Positions 41,301 to 49,044 of a stretch of DNA of 64,000 nt are shown here, piece by piece. The notes under the pieces were generated by a model, which ran no database searches, was not told the origin of the DNA, and saw only the letters and a program-made list of their open reading frames with translations. Within the stretch, counting starts at the first letter, position 1, and every line of letters starts with the position of its first letter. Source of the DNA: Bacillota bacterium (GTDB lineage: Bacteria; Bacillota; Clostridia; Oscillospirales; Oscillospiraceae); assembly GCA_028719885.1 (NCBI GenBank), contig JAQYLT010000038.1, positions 1-64,000 on the forward strand, given 5' to 3'. The translations under genes were made by a program, and so were the position numbers.

Positions 41301-42329
41301 TTATCTCTGAATTCTGCCGGAGCCGTCGCCGCCAGCCAGCTTTTCCACCTCAGCCACGGTGACCATGTTGTAGTCGCCCTCGATGGAGTGCTTCAGGGCG
41401 GAGGCTGCCACGGCAAACTCCACCGCTGCCTGGGTGTCCTTGCCGTTCATCAAGGAGTAAATCAGGCCGCCGCCGAAGCTGTCGCCGCCGCCGACCCGAT
41501 CAATGATGTGCAGGTCGTACTTCTTGGAGAAGCAGTACTCGTCCTTGGCTACGTTGTACAGCATGGCGCTCCAGCCGTTGTCGAAAGCAGAGTGGCTCTC
41601 CCGCAGGGTGATGGCCACCATCTCAAAACCAAACTTGTCCGCCAGCTGCTTGGCAACGGACTTGTAGCCCTCGTGGTTCAGGCTGCCGCCGTAGATGTCC
41701 GTGGCCTCGGCCTCGATGCCGAATACGTCCTTGGCATCTTCCTCATTGGAGATGCAAACGTCAACATACTGGCACAGCTCGGTCATGGCCTCCCGGGCCT
41801 GGGCGCGGGTCCACAGCTTGCCCCGGTAGTTTAGATCGCAGCTGATCTTGCAGCCATGGGCCTTGGCGGCCTTAGCAGCCTGCTTGCAGATTTCGACAAC
41901 ATTGGGTCCCAGAGCCGGGGTGATGCCAGTGAAGTGGAACCATTCGGCACCCTCAAAAATCTTGTCCCAATCGAAATCAGAGGGCTGGGCCTCCTGGATG
42001 GCGGAGTGGGCCCGGTCGTAGATGCAGACGGAGCCACGCTGGGAGGCACCCTTTTCGTTGAAGTAGATGCCCACACGGTCGCCGCCGCGAACGATCTTGC
42101 TGGTGTCCACGCCGTAGCGCCGCAGACTGTTCACAGCCGCCTGGCCGATGGCGTGGGTGGGCAGCTTGGTGACGTAGGCCACGTCCATGCCGTAATTGGC
42201 CAGGGACACGGCCACGTTGGCCTCACCGCCGCCAAAGGTGAATTCCACATGGTCGCACTGGACGAAGCGCTCGTAGTTGTAGGGCTGAAGCCGCAGCATC
42301 AGCTCGCCGAAAGTGATCACTTTTGCCAT
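41301..42329 (-). CDS. kdgK: 2-keto-3-deoxygluconate kinase (PfkB family)
   Basis: The 342-residue PfkB-family kinase starts at ATG 42329 with AGGAGG upstream. It has the N-terminal GGGEANVAVSLANYGMDVAYVTKLP signature and the C-terminal DRVGGGDSFGGGLIYSLMNG motif with the catalytic Asp. The 2-keto-3-deoxygluconate assignment rests on the gene immediately upstream, eda, which cleaves the phosphorylated product. Together they make pyruvate and glyceraldehyde-3-phosphate from hexuronate-derived ketodeoxygluconate. No uronate isomerase or dehydratase is nearby. Confidence 0.9.
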   Translation of the reverse strand: MAKVITFGELMLRLQPYNYERFVQCDHVEFTFGGGEANVAVSLANYGMDVAYVTKLPTHAIGQAAVNSLRRYGVDTSKIVRGGDRVGIYFNEKGASQRGSVCIYDRAHSAIQEAQPSDFDWDKIFEGAEWFHFTGITPALGPNVVEICKQAAKAAKAHGCKISCDLNYRGKLWTRAQAREAMTELCQYVDVCISNEEDAKDVFGIEAEATDIYGGSLNHEGYKSVAKQLADKFGFEMVAITLRESHSAFDNGWSAMLYNVAKDEYCFSKKYDLHIIDRVGGGDSFGGGLIYSLMNGKDTQAAVEFAVAASALKHSIEGDYNMVTVAEVEKLAGGDGSGRIQR

Positions 42330-42342
42330 TTTTATATCCTCC

Positions 42343-42987
42343 TTATGTCGCTCTTGCTTCCTTGACGATTTCCACGGACTGACGGCAGAGCTCGGTGATC
42401 TCCTCCCAGGCACCGGCCTGAATCAGCTTATCCGGGCACATGTAGCTGCCGCCGCAGGCACAGATCACGGGAGAGGCGGCATACTCTGCCAGGTTCTTGA
42501 GGGAAATGCCGCCGGTGGGCATGACCTTGAACATGGGGAAGGGAGCGGCCATGGCCTTGATTTTGGCCAGACCACCGCTCTGCTCGGCGGGGAAGAATTT
42601 CAGTACTTCCAGGCCCAGCTTGTAGGCGGCGTGATAGTCGGTGGGGGTGGTGCAGCCGGGGAAGCAGGTGATGCCTTTTTCCTGGCAGTACTTCACGATT
42701 TCAATGTCCAGGCCGGGGGTGACCACGAACTTGCCTCCCGCGGCAATGGTCTTGTCCACCATCTCGGTGGTGAGCACGGTGCCGGCGCCCACCAGCATGT
42801 CGGGATGGCGCTCCAGCATGATCTTCATGGCCTCGTCAGCACCGGCAGCCCGGAAGGTGATCTCGGCCACGGGAACACCGCCGGCGCACAGGGCATCGGA
42901 CAGGGGACCGGCGTCCCGGGTGGGGTTGGTCAGCTTGATCACCGGCACCACGCCGATGGCGCTGACCTTTTGCTGCAGTTCATTCAT
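42343..42987 (-). CDS. eda: KDPG/KHG aldolase
   Basis: The 214-residue protein is full length for the Eda family. It has the GVVPVIKL start, VAEITFRA with the catalytic Glu, MLVGAGTVLT, and the Schiff-base Lys in VLKFFPAEQSGG. The enzyme splits 2-keto-3-deoxy-6-phosphogluconate into pyruvate and glyceraldehyde-3-phosphate. ATG 42987 is chosen because GAGGATC lies upstream and family members begin near here. A strong promoter sits about 45 bp upstream. kdgK follows 13 bp downstream. Confidence 0.95.
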   Translation of the reverse strand: MNELQQKVSAIGVVPVIKLTNPTRDAGPLSDALCAGGVPVAEITFRAAGADEAMKIMLERHPDMLVGAGTVLTTEMVDKTIAAGGKFVVTPGLDIEIVKYCQEKGITCFPGCTTPTDYHAAYKLGLEVLKFFPAEQSGGLAKIKAMAAPFPMFKVMPTGGISLKNLAEYAASPVICACGGSYMCPDKLIQAGAWEEITELCRQSVEIVKEARAT

Positions 42988-43030
42988 TGCTTGATCCTCC
43001 TCAAAAAATGTTTCGGATGTACCTGTGTTC

Positions 43031-43059
43031 ATCATACCGAAAAGGGAGAAAAATGTCAA
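43031..43059 (-). promoter_or_regulatory. eda-kdgK promoter
   Basis: On the minus strand, TTGACA (43059-43054) and TATGAT (43036-43031) are 17 bp apart, close to consensus. No obvious operator palindrome was seen around it. Confidence 0.82.
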
Positions 43060-43177
43060 TTATCAGAAAATGCTTTCATATTCACAAAACGGAAATGGGG
43101 GATGGGAAGCCCCGGGAATTTGACCGATTCTACAAAACCATTCCGCCTTTTCTGCCTTTTTTGCACAGATTCATACC

Positions 43178-43206
43178 TTGTTTTTTCCCGGCGGCTGGCA
43201 TAGAAT
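43178..43206 (+). promoter_or_regulatory. glnN promoter
   Basis: TTGTTT (43178-43183) and TAGAAT (43201-43206) are 17 bp apart, 66 bp before the start codon. The gap 42988-43272 contains this promoter, the divergent eda promoter and no gene. Confidence 0.6.
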
Positions 43207-43272
43207 GATAATGTAAAATTCGAGAATATGACGATGTCCCGTTTTGGGGGCGGATAGAAAGGGTTTTCTGAT

Positions 43273-45357
43273 ATGGACGCAGTGATCAACGTTCCTGAGA
43301 TTTTCGGCAGCGATGTGTTTAACGAGGCCACCATGCGCCAGCGGCTTCCCGCTGAGGTTTACCAAGCCTGGCGTACCTGCATCGACACCGGGGCGGAGCT
43401 CCAGCTTTCCACCGCCAACGCCATAGCCGAGGCTATGAAAGATTGGGCAACGGAAAAGGGAGCCACCCACTATACCCACTGGTTCCAACCCATGACCGGC
43501 ATCACCGCCGAAAAGCACGACAGCTTTATCTCCCCTGCGGGCGATGGCCGGGTGATCATGGAGTTCTCCGGCAAGGAGCTGGTGCGGGGTGAGCCCGACG
43601 CATCCTCTTTCCCCTCCGGCGGCCTGCGGGCCACCTTTGAGGCCAGAGGCTACACCGCCTGGGACCCCCGTTCCTGCGCCTTTGTAAAGGACGGGAGCCT
43701 GTACATCCCCACCTGCTTCTTCTCCTATAACGGCGATGCGCTGGACAAAAAGACCCCTCTGCTTCGCTCCATTGAGGAGGTCTCCCGGGAGGCCATCCGC
43801 ATCCTCCGGCTCTTTGGCGACAAGCAGACCCAGCGGGTCATCACCTGCGTGGGGGCGGAGCAGGAGTATTTCCTGTTGCCCAAGGACCTCTACGCCCAGC
43901 GGGAGGATCTGCGGATCACCGGCCGGACCCTCTTTGGCGCCCAGGCTCCCAAGGGACAGGAGCTGGACGACCACTATTTCGGCACCATCCGCACCCGGGT
44001 GTCCTCCTTTATGAAGGATTTGGATGAGCAGCTCTGGCGGCTGGGTATCCTGTCCAAGACCAAGCACAACGAGGGCGCACCCTGCCAGCATGAGCTTGCG
44101 CCCATCTATACCGATGCCAACAACGCCTGCGACAGCAACCAGCTGATTATGGAAATCATGAAAAAATGTGCTGCCAAGCACAACCTGGTCTGCCTGCTCC
44201 ACGAAAAGCCCTTTGCCGGAGTCAACGGCTCCGGTAAGCACAACAACTGGTCCCTGGCCACGGATACCGGCAAGAATCTGTTCAGCCCCGGCAAGACCCC
44301 CCGGCAGAACGCGCAGTTTCTGGTGTTCCTGGCGGCATTTATTCAGGGTGTGGATGAGTATCAGGATTTCCTCCGCTGCACCGTGGCCTATGCCGGAAAC
44401 GACCATCGTCTCGGCGCCCACGAAGCCCCTCCGGCCATTGTGTCCATTTTCCTGGGGGATGAGCTCAGTGCCGTGGTCCAGTCCATCATCGATGGCACCA
44501 ATTACAAAGAACCGGGCAAGAGCCTGCTGCGTATCGGCGTGGATGGCATTCCCTCCATCCCCCAGGACACCACCGACCGGAACCGGACCAGCCCCCTGGC
44601 CTTTACCGGCAACAAATTCGAGTTCCGCATGGCGGGTTCCTCTCAGTCTGTGGCAGGCCCCAATATTGCCCTGAACACCATCATGGCGGAGCAGCTCTGC
44701 CGCTTTGCCGACGAACTGGAAAAGGCCGAGGATTTTGATGCCACCCTGCAGCAGCTGGTCTGCCGGGCCCTCACCGACCACAAAAGAGTGATTTTCGGCG
44801 GCAACGGATATTCGGAGGAATGGAAGCAGGAGGCGGCCCGCCGGGGTTTGAGCAATCTGGCCTCCACTGCCGAGGCGCTGCCCGCCTATATCAGCGAGAA
44901 GAACATCGACCTGGTGGTGCGTCACGGGATTTTCAGCGAGTCGGAATTCCGGGCCCGCCATGCCATCCACCTGGAATCCTACCGGAAGATTGTGAACATT
45001 GAGGCCAGAACCATGGTGGATATGGCCGTTCACCAGATTCTCCCCGCCGCCTCCGCCTACACCAAGGCGCTGTGCGACGCCGCTGCCGCCAAGAAAGAGC
45101 TGGGCGTGCCCTGCCGCAGTGAGCTGGATTTGATTGCCAAGCTCTCCGAAAATCAGGACGCCCTGTATCAGCGGGTGGAGCAGCTGAAGCAGGAGCTGAC
45201 GGCCATCCCGGCAGAGCCCGCAGAGGCGGCAAGATACTGCCGCAATGTGGTGATCGCCTCCATGGATGATATCCGCACCAGCGCGGACCGATTGGAGGAG
45301 CTGACGGCCAAAGCTTACTGGCCCTTCCCCACCTATTCCGACCTGCTGTTCTATTGA
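43273..45357 (+). CDS. glnN: Glutamine synthetase type III
   Basis: This 694-residue protein has the length and sequence of GSIII, found in Bacteroides, cyanobacteria and some Clostridia, not the 440-470 residues of GlnA type I. Blocks include THYTHWFQPMTGITAEKHDSF, CVGAEQEYFLL with metal-binding glutamates, HNEGAPCQHELAPIY, VNGSGKHNNWSL (the ATP and ammonia site region) and LGAHEAPPAIVSI. It forms glutamine from glutamate and ammonia. No nitrogen regulator or ammonium transporter is adjacent. Confidence 0.96.
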   Translation: MDAVINVPEIFGSDVFNEATMRQRLPAEVYQAWRTCIDTGAELQLSTANAIAEAMKDWATEKGATHYTHWFQPMTGITAEKHDSFISPAGDGRVIMEFSGKELVRGEPDASSFPSGGLRATFEARGYTAWDPRSCAFVKDGSLYIPTCFFSYNGDALDKKTPLLRSIEEVSREAIRILRLFGDKQTQRVITCVGAEQEYFLLPKDLYAQREDLRITGRTLFGAQAPKGQELDDHYFGTIRTRVSSFMKDLDEQLWRLGILSKTKHNEGAPCQHELAPIYTDANNACDSNQLIMEIMKKCAAKHNLVCLLHEKPFAGVNGSGKHNNWSLATDTGKNLFSPGKTPRQNAQFLVFLAAFIQGVDEYQDFLRCTVAYAGNDHRLGAHEAPPAIVSIFLGDELSAVVQSIIDGTNYKEPGKSLLRIGVDGIPSIPQDTTDRNRTSPLAFTGNKFEFRMAGSSQSVAGPNIALNTIMAEQLCRFADELEKAEDFDATLQQLVCRALTDHKRVIFGGNGYSEEWKQEAARRGLSNLASTAEALPAYISEKNIDLVVRHGIFSESEFRARHAIHLESYRKIVNIEARTMVDMAVHQILPAASAYTKALCDAAAAKKELGVPCRSELDLIAKLSENQDALYQRVEQLKQELTAIPAEPAEAARYCRNVVIASMDDIRTSADRLEELTAKAYWPFPTYSDLLFY

Positions 45358-45369
45358 TGATATCTCCCA

Positions 45370-45403
45370 CGGCTGCAGCCATGAAGCGCTGCAGCCGTTT
45401 TTT
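45370..45403 (+). terminator. Intrinsic terminator of glnN
   Basis: CGGCTGCAGC (45370-45379) pairs perfectly with GCTGCAGCCG (45388-45397) around an 8-base loop, followed by six T residues. Confidence 0.92.
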
Positions 45404-45424
45404 GTGATAAAGAAACGGAATGGA

Positions 45425-45828
45425 AAATTGGAATTTTGCGGGTTCGTTGAATGGTACAATGCTTCGGTTTGCAGTGCACCATGACCCCCTTGTGTAAAGG
45501 GGGTCGGCGGAGCTTGCGGAGCCGGGGGGATTGGCGGTTGGCACCATAGTTTTGCATCATCCCAAAAACTTCAATCCATGGTTTTTTCGTAGTGCGGGTG
45601 GCTTGCTCTCGCCTCATTCATCCATCTGCCCGCTGCGGCGAATAATCTTGGCTTGTTCCGCCAATCCCCCCTACCCCCCTTTACACAAGGGGGGCATGTG
45701 CTCAGAAGACGTAACACCGTACCATTCAACGAACTGCGGTGATGATCGAACCTTTTGGAACGGATAAATCCGTTCCCTACGAACATGCCGGAAGGCGTCC
45801 CATTCAACGTCCCGCCAAATTCCAATTT
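45425..45828. repeat. Interspersed hairpin repeat, copy E (long form with C/G-run hairpins)
   Basis: The copy runs from AAATTGGAATTTT (45426 on) to CAAATTCCAATTT (45816-45828), about 400 bp, between glnN and the TetR gene. Besides the usual core GGAACGGATAAATCCGTTCC (45757-45776) it carries two hairpins with runs of C and G: GACCCCCTT/AAGGGGGTC (45483-45505) and CCCCCCTT/AAGGGGGG (45674-45694), plus a decayed GTAG-GCGGG hairpin near 45588. The stretch 45690-45776 is the reverse complement of part of copy H. No gene was recognised here. Confidence 0.82.
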
Positions 45829-45852
45829 CTCTTTCTGCTGCGGCAAAAACCA

Positions 45853-45910
45853 TTGACAAATCATAAAAAAATCTCTATAATCAAAACATCGTTGCGAAAC
45901 GATGTTTTGA
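45853..45910 (+). promoter_or_regulatory. Promoter and operator of the TetR gene
   Basis: A perfect TTGACA (45853-45858) and a perfect TATAAT (45876-45881) are 17 bp apart. Starting on the last base of the -10 box is a perfect 13-bp inverted repeat: TCAAAACATCGTT (45881-45893), spacer GCGA, AACGATGTTTTGA (45898-45910). A palindrome covering the -10/+1 area of a TetR gene is a typical autorepression operator. Confidence 0.85.
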
Positions 45911-45935
45911 AACAATATGGAAAGGATGCTTCATT

Positions 45936-46583
45936 ATGCCCCCAAAGCCCAAATTTACCCGCCAGGAGGTCGCTGCCGTGGCCTTTGCCATGATCAAGGA
46001 GGGCGGCGTCTCGGCGCTCACCGCTCGTGATCTGGGTGCCCGCCTGGGAACCTCTGCCCGGCCCATCTTCACCCTCTTTAAAAACATGGAGGATGTGAAG
46101 CAGGCGGCAAGGGAGCTGGCCGTGCAGGAGTTCATGGAATACATCAGCGATTACCGGGAATATACCCCGGCTTTCAAACGGATCGGCATGATGATCGTGT
46201 CCTATGGCATCCATGAGCCGGAGCTGTTTAAGCTGCTGTTTTTGCAGGAGCATCCCCATGGGGTGAGCTTTGTGGAATCCCTCAAGGATTTGGACGGCAT
46301 GGACGATACCTGCATCCGGCTGGTGATGGAGGACTACGGCCTGACGGAGCAGGAAGCCCGGCTGATGTTTGAACAGATGTGGACCCAGGCCCTGGGGCTG
46401 GGGACCATGTGCGCCATGGGTGTCTGCGATTTCACGGAGGAGGAAATCGGCCGGCGGCAGGGCGTGATGTTTGCCGCGCTGATGATGTTCATCAAGTCCG
46501 GCAAGCTGGACCAGGTGATTACCCACCCGGAAAGGATTGAAAGCACGGACTTTCAGGCAAAAGAGCATCCCTTTCAGCTGTAA
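45936..46583 (+). CDS. TetR-family transcriptional regulator
   Basis: The 215-residue protein has a TetR-type N-terminus with the helix-turn-helix LTARDLGARLGTSARPIFTLFKNMEDVK (about 27-55) and an all-helical ligand domain (about 75-215). It is preceded by GGAAAGGA and by a promoter with a perfect 26-base-arm palindrome that it probably binds. No efflux or enzyme gene stands directly beside it other than the downstream GNAT gene (14 bp away), which may be co-transcribed; its ligand is unknown. Confidence 0.92.
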   Translation: MPPKPKFTRQEVAAVAFAMIKEGGVSALTARDLGARLGTSARPIFTLFKNMEDVKQAARELAVQEFMEYISDYREYTPAFKRIGMMIVSYGIHEPELFKLLFLQEHPHGVSFVESLKDLDGMDDTCIRLVMEDYGLTEQEARLMFEQMWTQALGLGTMCAMGVCDFTEEEIGRRQGVMFAALMMFIKSGKLDQVITHPERIESTDFQAKEHPFQL

Positions 46584-46597
46584 AAGGAGGTATGGAA

Positions 46598-47104
46598 GTG
46601 GAGAAGAAAGTGCAGGTGCGGCCGGCCACCTTTGAAGAGCTGGCAAGAATCAATGAAATTCGCCGGTATGTGAATGATGTCCATGTGGCGGGCCGTCCCG
46701 ATACCTTCCGCCCGGGCTTCTGTCCAGAATTGGAGCAGGTGCTCTACAAACGGTTTGAAATGGAAAACTGGGTGATTCTGGCGGCGGTGCTGGAGGGGCA
46801 GATTACCGGCTTTGCCTCGGTGGAATACCTGGACCGGCCGGAATCCCCCTATAATCTGGCCAGGAAAATGTACCATGTGGAGGAATTCGGCGTCGATCCC
46901 GATTTCCACCGCAGGGGCGTGGCCACGGCCCTGGTGGAGTACATGAAGCAGGATGCCGCCCAGCGGGGATACCCCAGAATCGAATTGGATATGTGGGAAT
47001 TCAACCAGGGCGCATTGGCGTTCTATGAAAATGTGGGCTTTCAGACCTACCGCCGGTACATGGAGCTTTGGGTGGATGAGAAAGGAGAAGATGCATGCGT
47101 TTGA
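46598..47104 (+). CDS. GNAT-family N-acetyltransferase
   Basis: The protein has 168 residues from GTG 46598, which lies 7 bases after AGGAGG. An in-frame ATG at 46592 is only one base from that site and is less likely. The acetyl-CoA loop is FHRRGVATALVEYMKQ, and the family's final motif LDMWEFNQGALAFYENVGF is clear. The substrate is unknown. The gene follows the TetR gene and overlaps the S51 peptidase-like gene by 10 bp, so these three probably form one unit. Confidence 0.88.
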   Translation: MEKKVQVRPATFEELARINEIRRYVNDVHVAGRPDTFRPGFCPELEQVLYKRFEMENWVILAAVLEGQITGFASVEYLDRPESPYNLARKMYHVEEFGVDPDFHRRGVATALVEYMKQDAAQRGYPRIELDMWEFNQGALAFYENVGFQTYRRYMELWVDEKGEDACV

Positions 47105-47643
47105 TTCTGAGTTCTGCGGGACTGGAAAATGAGGTGCTTCAGTCCCAATTTCTGAAGCTTTTGGACAAGGATGTGGAGCATGTGCATCCGCTGTTTATCC
47201 CCACGGCGGCCATCGACCCCGGGGCCATTGCGGTGCTGCCAAAATGCATGAACGACCTTTTGAAATGCGGCATTCCCGAAGAAAACATTACGGTTTTTGA
47301 TTTGCATCAGGGAATGTGTTTGCCGGAGCTGGAACAATTTGATTTGGTATACCTCTGCGGAGGAAAAACCTCCTATCTGCTGCAAAGAATCAACGATACC
47401 GGCTTCCGGGATACCCTGTTAGACTATATCCGGGAGGACGGAATGGTATTGGGCGTCAGCGCCGGAAGCATCATTTTTGCGAATAATCTGGAAAACAATC
47501 TGGGACTTCTGAATGCGAAATTGGATGTCCACTGCCAAATTGGCGAAAAACCGGGCCCCCTCGTCCCCAAGCCCCACATCCAATTGACCAACGACTGCGC
47601 CCTTTTACTGGACGGAAGAGACATCACCGTTATCGGCATCTGA
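47095..47643 (+). CDS. Peptidase S51 (PepE-like) family protein
   Basis: The 182-residue protein has Ser122 in LGVSAGSIIFANN, the nucleophile motif of dipeptidase E-like and cyanophycinase-like enzymes, preceded by LVYLCGGKTSYLLQ. It is somewhat shorter than PepE (about 230 residues), missing part of the segment between the nucleophile and the C-terminus, but keeps a plausible HIQLTNDCALLLDGRDITVI end. It may cleave aspartyl dipeptides; this is uncertain. Confidence 0.8.
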   Translation: MRLILSSAGLENEVLQSQFLKLLDKDVEHVHPLFIPTAAIDPGAIAVLPKCMNDLLKCGIPEENITVFDLHQGMCLPELEQFDLVYLCGGKTSYLLQRINDTGFRDTLLDYIREDGMVLGVSAGSIIFANNLENNLGLLNAKLDVHCQIGEKPGPLVPKPHIQLTNDCALLLDGRDITVIGI

Positions 47644-47661
47644 TTTATTTTTAAAGGAGAA

Positions 47662-47896
47662 ATGGAAATGTTTCTTGCCACGGCATTGGCTCCATGCGAG
47701 GTTTGAGGACGGCGCGTGGAGAATGAGCAGTCTGCAGACTTTGCTTTACCAGGATATGATGTGCAAGGAAATGATTTTTTAAAGCTGGGAGATGTATCAG
47801 AGCCTGATGGGGGAGAGCCGGAAAAACACGGACCGGAAGGCCATTGCCATTCAGCGTAAAAAGATGAACAAATCCGGAAACCGGAGAAACTGGTGA
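47662..47896 (+). pseudogene. Frameshifted remnant of an unrecognised gene
   Basis: AAAGGAG followed by ATG 47662 opens a frame that ends after 14 codons. The next frame (from 47663) continues through ARFEDGAWRMSSLQTLLYQD and beyond, has a TAA at 47780, then runs on as EMYQSLMGESRKNTDRKAIA to a TGA at 47894. A good ribosome site plus protein-like text split by a shift and a stop indicates a decayed gene. I do not recognise the family. Confidence 0.5.
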
Positions 47897-47902
47897 AAGA
47901 AA

Positions 47903-47931
47903 CCGGGCAGGGGAATGAAACCCTTGCCCGG
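47903..47931. terminator. Bidirectional terminator-like hairpin
   Basis: CCGGGCAGGGG (47903-47913) pairs with CCCTTGCCCGG (47921-47931) with one G-U pair. It sits between the remnant and the end of the minus-strand XRE gene. GTGTGTTTT follows on the plus strand. Confidence 0.6.
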
Positions 47932-47937
47932 TGTGTT

Positions 47938-48132
47938 TTATTCCTCCCAAAAGAGCTCATCCAAGGTCTTGTGCAGCACATGGCAGATGGCAAGGCAGAG
48001 CTTGATGGTGGGATTGTAGTCGCCCTTTTCAATGGCGTTGATGGTCTGCCGGGACACCCCAACCTGCTGGGCCAGGGCCTCCTGAGATAAATCCATGGCG
48101 GCTCTTGCAGCCTTTAAACGGAGATTTTTCAT
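47938..48132 (-). CDS. Small XRE-family regulator (YozG-like)
   Basis: The 64-residue protein is almost entirely one Cro/C1-type helix-turn-helix: MKNLRLKAARAAMDLSQEALAQQVGVSRQTINAIEKGDYNPTIKL. Start ATG 48132 overlaps the end of the upstream membrane gene by 4 bp. Small XRE proteins of this kind are commonly paired with a membrane protein in Firmicutes; the pair probably autoregulates. The upstream promoter is at 48684-48712. Confidence 0.92.
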   Translation of the reverse strand: MKNLRLKAARAAMDLSQEALAQQVGVSRQTINAIEKGDYNPTIKLCLAICHVLHKTLDELFWEE

Positions 48133-48638
48133 TCGTCCTCCTTCTGACTGTTCCGACGGTGGAGCAGCAGGGCGGCCACGATGATGATCCACACAATTCC
48201 AACGCCGAAATTGATGATTCCCATAATGCGTCCCTCGTGCCGGTCACTGTGGAGGTTGCCCAGTCCGATGGCTGCCATAGCGAAAACAAAGCAGGCACCT
48301 GTGGCAAGGAATTGCTGGGGATTCTCGTTGAGGCTCAGGTAGGCATCAAAATGAATGGCGGTCACCGCGAACACCGCCACTCCCAAGAGCAGAACGCCGA
48401 TGTTCCACACAAAGCTGCCCCCGGGCAGGGGAGAGGCAAAGTCCCAAATGTTGCACAACGCTCCTGCACTCAGCAGGGTGAAGAACCCCGCCTGGAAGGC
48501 CTTGCCCCGGCCAACCATCTGCCGCTCATCGTATTTACGGGGATAGGTGCCTTTTTTCTTGCGGATGAAGAGGCTCAGGATGAAAAAAGCCAAAGCGAAA
48601 ATGACCCCCACGATCATGCCAAGCAAATAGTAATTCAT
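48129..48638 (-). CDS. Four-helix membrane protein paired with XRE regulator
   Basis: The 169-residue protein has four hydrophobic helices (about 5-25, 50-70, 80-98, 110-125 and a last one near 140-160, so four or five), with a cytoplasmic KYDERQMVGRGKAFQAGF segment after the first helix. This DERQ motif recurs in DUF2178/DUF3796-like membrane proteins next to small XRE genes. The function is unknown; a sensor or envelope-stress role is a guess from the pairing. Confidence 0.8.
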   Translation of the reverse strand: MNYYLLGMIVGVIFALAFFILSLFIRKKKGTYPRKYDERQMVGRGKAFQAGFFTLLSAGALCNIWDFASPLPGGSFVWNIGVLLLGVAVFAVTAIHFDAYLSLNENPQQFLATGACFVFAMAAIGLGNLHSDRHEGRIMGIINFGVGIVWIIIVAALLLHRRNSQKEDE

Positions 48639-48683
48639 ATGGTTGTCCTCCCAATTTGTTTTTCTTTTTTCTCGGATGGCTGC

Positions 48684-48712
48684 ATTCTAACATATATCTT
48701 ACAGAATGTCAA
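48684..48712 (-). promoter_or_regulatory. Promoter of the membrane protein-XRE pair
   Basis: On the minus strand, TTGACA (48712-48707) and TAGAAT (48689-48684) are 17 bp apart, about 45 bp before the start codon. Confidence 0.75.
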
Positions 48713-48767
48713 GTATAATTTACAAAATAAATGATATCATTTCCAAAATGCCAATTCTTTCCGTGGC

Positions 48768-48796
48768 TTGACAAAATAGAACAGATGTTCTATAAT
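48768..48796 (+). promoter_or_regulatory. LexA-box promoter of the Y-family polymerase operon
   Basis: TTGACA (48768-48773) and TATAAT (48791-48796) are perfect and 17 bp apart. Between them, ending at the -10 box, is AGAACAGATGTTCT (48778-48791), which contains GAAC-N4-GTTC, the Gram-positive LexA/DinR box. Repressor there would block polymerase, so the operon should be induced by DNA damage. Confidence 0.85.
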
Positions 48797-48841
48797 AGCT
48801 TTAAACACAGCACCGCAGCAGGTTGTTAGGCTCAAAGCGTT

Positions 48842-48960
48842 ACGTTCGTAGGGCGGGTGGCTTGCCCCCGCCGAAACCCTCCGGTGTGTGGGCGGTTTCG
48901 TTGAACCGTACAGGTTCCAAATCGAAACCTTGCGGCTGGGGCGCGCCCCCGCCCTGCAGA
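48842..48960. repeat. Interspersed hairpin repeat, copy F (partial, GC-type cores)
   Basis: The copy lies in the leader between the LexA-box promoter and the polymerase gene. CGTAGGGCGGG...CCCCCGCCG (48847-48873) is the GC-type hairpin, and a decayed counterpart with GGGGCGCGCCCCC and GCCCTGCAG is at 48937-48959. The AATTGGAATTTG ends are not visible. The remainder up to 49044 shows only the ribosome site GGGAGGGGGG. Confidence 0.7.
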
Positions 48961-49044
48961 ATCATAAATGATTAGCATTAACGCGATACTACAATCAATG
49001 ATGATGTGCGGAACAAGAATACCCAATGGGAGGGGGGACAAGCC

